64,000 nt of DNA, taken from contig CM021312.1 of NCBI GenBank assembly GCA_010645155.1, positions 2,879,021 to 2,943,020 of the forward strand, written 5' to 3'. This stretch comes from Tigriopus japonicus (Eukaryota > Arthropoda > Copepoda > Harpacticoida > Harpacticidae). Position numbers and translations under genes: made by a program. The notes beneath the pieces were generated by a model. It was not told where the DNA came from, searched no databases, and was given only the letters and a program-made list of their open reading frames with translations. This document shows, in pieces, positions 59,951 to 64,000 of the stretch (position 1 is its first letter; the number at the start of each line of letters is the position of its first letter).

Positions 59951-60121
59951 AAACGCCCATTCTAATCACATTAAGAGTCCTTTTTTTGGCCTTCAAAAAT
60001 GTTTCCATATCATGAGAACCTGCAAAAAATAACCGTTTTCTTTTTCTGTTGTTTATCTTTGGTTTCCTGAGAGACCATTATCATTGAATTGCAATGTTAA
60101 ATTAAATAAATTGTAAAGTCA

Positions 60122-60255
60122 CAATTGCTGGTTCGATTTTGGCGAGCATTAGCATGACTGATTTTTTGATAATTTAAGATCACACTTCAGGAAAGCTAAG
60201 AAATATTAAAACCATGGTAATTGATCACAGCTGGTTCAGAGACGTCTTCGATCTT
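60122..60255 (+). repeat. Dispersed repeat pair, copy 1
   Basis: About 130 bp starting AATTGCTGGTTCGATTTTGG recur in the same orientation at 61037-61170. Both copies share ACTTCAGGAAAGCTAAGAAAT and end near GTTCAGAGACGTCTT. Confidence 0.75.
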
Positions 60256-61036
60256 AATTAAATTGAATTAAATTAAAGTGAATAAGTCGCAATTTCTCTC
60301 GCAAAATAATGACTAATAGAAGCACCTTTGGTATCCTTCAAATTGTATTTACGTTTGCGCAAAGAGGTTACGAGGTTTGAGCAAAGGTTCGCTTTGAGAT
60401 GGTTATGATTGGAACTGGATTGCTTTGTTTCATTCCCCCAACAACATGTGGACAGGACTGTATGCAATACGTACGTATATAAAACAACGCATGGAGGGTT
60501 TCTGGACAGATTGGTTCAAGTATCTGATGGCCTGGTCAGATTTATCAAGGAGGAACAAGGAAAACTAGGACAAGAAGCTCTTCTTGGCCATCGTGTTTTG
60601 TGAAAAAAAAGCTTTGTTATCAAGCGATAAATGAGTGGCGATTCGATGGAGTTTGAAACGAGGCTCGATGTTCTCATACACCATTTTTTTTTATCAAGGT
60701 GTTGTTTTTTATTTTTGGAGGAGCCATTTGGTGAAGAAGATAAAGTCTGTGTTTGCGAGAAACCACTCTTGTCTCTCAGGCTTAGGTTAAAAAAGCACAA
60801 ATGAAGAAGGCACTTGTTTCTGCAAAAGCCAGTTATTGCGCCTACCAAAGAAGAGAATACATTTTCCTTTATGACAGTTGTATAAAGCTAAGATCAAACG
60901 AAAAATACACATCGTACGTACTACGTGGTACTAGTACATGGTCGTTTTTGGCCTGTTATGCTAAACATCCGAGTGTTCGTATTTGGCTACATGTTTGTAC
61001 ATTAATTGTCTCATTAAACCACGGAAAATCATGGGA

Positions 61037-61170
61037 TTTTTCAAATTGCTGGTTCGATTTTGGCCAGCATTAACATGACTGATTTTTTGACCATTTAGGA
61101 TCATACTTCAGGAAAGCTAAGAAATGATAATAGAATGGTAATTGAAAGGGGCTTGTTCAGAGACGTCTTT
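61037..61170 (+). repeat. Dispersed repeat pair, copy 2
   Basis: Diverged direct copy of the segment at 60122-60255, about 0.9 kb away. The two could be related insertions or long terminal parts of one decayed element. Confidence 0.75.
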
Positions 61171-62104
61171 GTTTTTTGTTGAAAACATAAAAAAATGAAG
61201 ATCTTTTCCCAACTAGCCATTTTTAGTGTAATGTAACAAATCATCACGCTTTCATGATTGGTTCAAATTTAAACACCGTTTTCCTTCTGATCAAAGTTGA
61301 TAATCCATACATAAAGTAGGAATAAATGGGAAACCATTTGATTTGAAATTTCTGATTTTCAGGGATAAGAATAGTTGTGTTTCTGATGTTAGTTAATTCT
61401 TCAAAATTGACCATGACTGTGGATTCGACAACTTGCTAGTAAAGATACAATAGTATCACTAGTATACACTAGTAAAGATCACTTCAAACATAAACTCTCT
61501 AGCTTTTCCATAATTGGCTATGGGTAGGTTTGTAAAAGAGTTCGCTCATTTCTTGGCAGTTTGGCTTTTGTAGTAATCATTAGAAATAGAAATGGCTGAT
61601 CTCGCAAGAATTTAAAAGGCTTAAAAAGATGCGACAAAAAAAAATTCTTAAAATTCCTGCGATTTTTAGCCAAATTTTGAAAGAGAAAAAGTCTGAGTTT
61701 AAATTCTCTGCTTTCAAAAATGTCATGTTGCGTGAAAAAACATCGTCGTTTATATTAAAAACCACGCGAAAAATGTTTTTTCTTTGTTGTGACACTTCAA
61801 GTCAAGAATTTGACCAATCATATTTTCTTTTTTTGGGGGGGGAGGCGGATTTTTAATACCGCTGCCAGGAATGGGATTCCCTGTAGAGAGAGTTAATGAA
61901 TGATATAGATTATATAATTAACGTTTATACGAAATTTGATCTACCAATGAGTTACTGTTGGCAAATCTGTACAACCCTTGAAAAGTGGGTTGGTCAGGAA
62001 TAGTATTTAAAAAAGTAAATTTTATCCAAAGTAATTATTATGGGATAATCAAAAAAGTTGAAAAAGTGAAAGTTGTGAGAAGGTGAAAATGTTGGTATTT
62101 AGGA

Positions 62105-62300
62105 ATAAATTGTGTTCACGATCAAAAAGGAGTTTGTGTTAAAAAAAATGCTGAAAATGGACAATCTGAAGTAATATTCAGCCGATTGAAAATCACACAT
62201 TTCTCACTTTTTATCACACTTTTCACTCCGTCATTCGATTGAGCTGAAAATTGAAATATATCGTGTACTGATTACAAGCAAGGTTTGGTTTGCGGCAGAA
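62105..62300. repeat. Dispersed repeat, copy 2, joined to part of the 36-kb element family
   Basis: The first ~120 bp match 59835-59950. The next part carries CGATTGAGCTGAAAATTGAAAT, which also occurs inside the element at 35892-36289. This suggests one dispersed family whose copies are preserved to different extents. Confidence 0.6.
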
Positions 62301-63181
62301 CGCAATTGAATTAACCCTTTTGGAAATCGAAATTCTCATCGTTACTTCAGAAATTTAGTGCGTTTTGCTCCACGGAAAAAATCAGATTCGGTTTAATTCC
62401 TCCATTTCACGGCATCAGAGTTATACCTTACTCTATTTACTCTATTTTAGGACAAATTCCATCGACCAATTCATAGTTTTCAAATCAAAAGTAAATTTGA
62501 CAATAGATTTGCCAGATTTTTTAAACTTTCCTTTTACGACATTGTGAATTTGTAGGGTCTAGTGATGTCAAGTTTGACTTCAGTATGAAGAGGCTCAAAA
62601 AGGAAATCAGTTCTTTTCCGGAAAACCAACCTAGAAGACATATTCGCAGGCTTTCAATTTGTGGATTGATTTCATGGAGAGCTTCGTTCATGTGGATACT
62701 TAAAAACTGCTTTTAACGGAAGTTTGCTGCATTTCACTCACTAAACCTATCCCTGGGAGCAAAAAAGTTTTGACTTTTTTTAAACACTAATATAAGATTA
62801 AATGGTCTTTGGAAAAAGGTTTGTTTCGAGTACGTCATGGTTTGCTCTTCTTTTGTCCATGAGCCTTTTATTGCCAAAGTTATGTACACAGGCATGACGA
62901 ATTCATCTAATGAACCAAGGCTTCACACAACGTTGGGTCCTTCTCACGATATTTGGTTAAGGAACCTGATTTCGATTGCAAAAACCTCCAAGTCAAACAA
63001 TGAGCATTCGCAAGTGAGATTTTTGTAAATTATTCCACGGCCATTTAGTAGTCCATGTACTAACAATGCGGAACAAAAGGCTCGTCTTAATGACCTTAAC
63101 CTTTTCGAAGGAAATCACGCGTTTGCACGCCAAGAGGAGAAATCACGTGTCTTCCTTTCAACATTGGGACAAGGGCATTAC

Positions 63182-63500
63182 CAGGGTTGGGGAGTAATTG
63201 TAATTGCAAGAACAATTACGTAATTACATTTTTGGACCAAGTAATTGTAATTGTAATTAATTACATTTTTGGGCCAAGTAATTGTAATTGTGATTAATTA
63301 CATTTTTGGGCCAAGTAATTGTAATTGTAATTAATTACATTGTGGGCCAAGTAATTGTAATTGTAATTAATTACATTTTTGGGCCAAGTAATTGTAATTA
63401 ATTACATTTTTGGGGCAAGTAATTGTAATTGTAATTAATTACATTTTTGGGCCAAGTAATTGTAATTGTAATTAATTACATTTTTGGCCATGTAATTGAA
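63182..63500 (+). repeat. AT-rich tandem array headed by a hAT-like terminus
   Basis: CAGGGTTGGGGAGTAATTG at 63182 is a typical hAT-style end. It leads into about seven copies of a ~40-45-bp unit made of TAATTGTAATTGTAATTAATTACA plus TTTTTGGGCCAAG. The units are near-identical. No mirrored end lies within the window after the array, so the element may be truncated or may end beyond what I could match. Confidence 0.75.
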
Positions 63501-64000
63501 GAATTTTTAATTTCCATTTACCAATTACTTTTCAAACAATTACTTCTTCAAATTAACCATAATATCAATTGAAACTTTGAGTTTTCACTTGCAAAACAAT
63601 TATTTTGCTATCAATTTGCGGTCAATGTGATGCCACTAACAGGGAGCTTTTGTTACAATACACACCCAAGCTATGATGTTAAAATACTTTTAAACTAAAA
63701 TAGCTTTTGACCATGATTTTTGTGTCAGGAGGTAGGGCTTTTCGCAACTAAGGGCAGACAAATGAGATGGAAAAATAAAGTTTTAAAACATCGTCATATA
63801 TATCATATATCATCATCGTCATATATATCGTCATATATGTGTATAAAGTTCGTGTTATTTTCTGGAAAAGAAAAATATACCTTGTGGTTCATGGCATAAT
63901 AGTTTTGATATTTAAGCCCGTTCATAAACTTTTGGTTTTTGTAAATCACTCTTTCATATTAACCTTTCAGGCATTATAAGTTGTAGTTGGTGCATCGCCA
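63501..64000. other. AT-rich non-coding end of the window
   Basis: No gene seen. A low-complexity CATATATATCGTCATATAT stretch lies at about 63795-63840. Confidence 0.5.

Overview
The window is animal nuclear DNA. Coding regions are split by GT-AG introns, genes lie far apart on both strands, and DNA transposon remnants, a SINE-like element and microsatellites fill the spaces. A peritrophin-type chitin-binding protein, a dpr-type Ig protein, threonine-rich secreted proteins and an arthropod-style Cys-loop channel point to an arthropod. The compact introns and moderate GC suggest a crustacean, perhaps a copepod; that last step is inference.

Layout. 2.7-4.7 kb (minus): the 5' part of an FN3-Ig-Ig muscle-type protein that runs out of what I can follow. 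6.5-8.6 kb (minus): a five-exon, 394-aa divergent rhodopsin-like GPCR. 8.6-18.8 kb: no gene, but a deleted mariner element and a foldback element. 18.8-19.9 kb (plus): an intronless dpr-like cell-surface protein. 22.1-24.8 kb (minus): a large threonine-rich mucin-like protein, followed by a hAT-type MITE with a perfect 8-bp target duplication. 26.8-31.3 kb: mariner-type MITEs and a hairpin. 32.5-35.1 kb (minus): a four-exon secreted C-type lectin with an 11-residue repeat. 37.3-40.1 kb (plus): a chitin-binding threonine-rich protein, followed 195 bp later by a four-exon trypsin-like protease (40.3-44.2 kb). 44.2-48.3 kb (minus): a five-exon Cys-loop channel that converges on the protease with 43 bp between stop codons. 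48.6-50.5 kb (minus): an intronless alpha-L-iduronidase whose start codon lies 17 bp after a tRNA-Gln gene on the same strand. 54.7-55.6 kb (plus): an intronless CRAL-TRIO protein. 55.6-64 kb: no gene, but several repeats including a SINE-like element and an AT-rich array.

Exon joins were checked by hand for splice dinucleotides and frame. The GPCR, C-type lectin, chitin-binding protein, protease and channel each close into one frame with no remainder. The 22-44 kb stretch is rich in extracellular matrix-type products (mucin-like, lectin, chitin-binding, protease), but nothing in the sequence shows that they act together. No clearly new biological system was found. The most unusual points are the tRNA/iduronidase spacing, the cysteine-rich insert in the protease, the lectin architecture and the recent hAT-type insertion.
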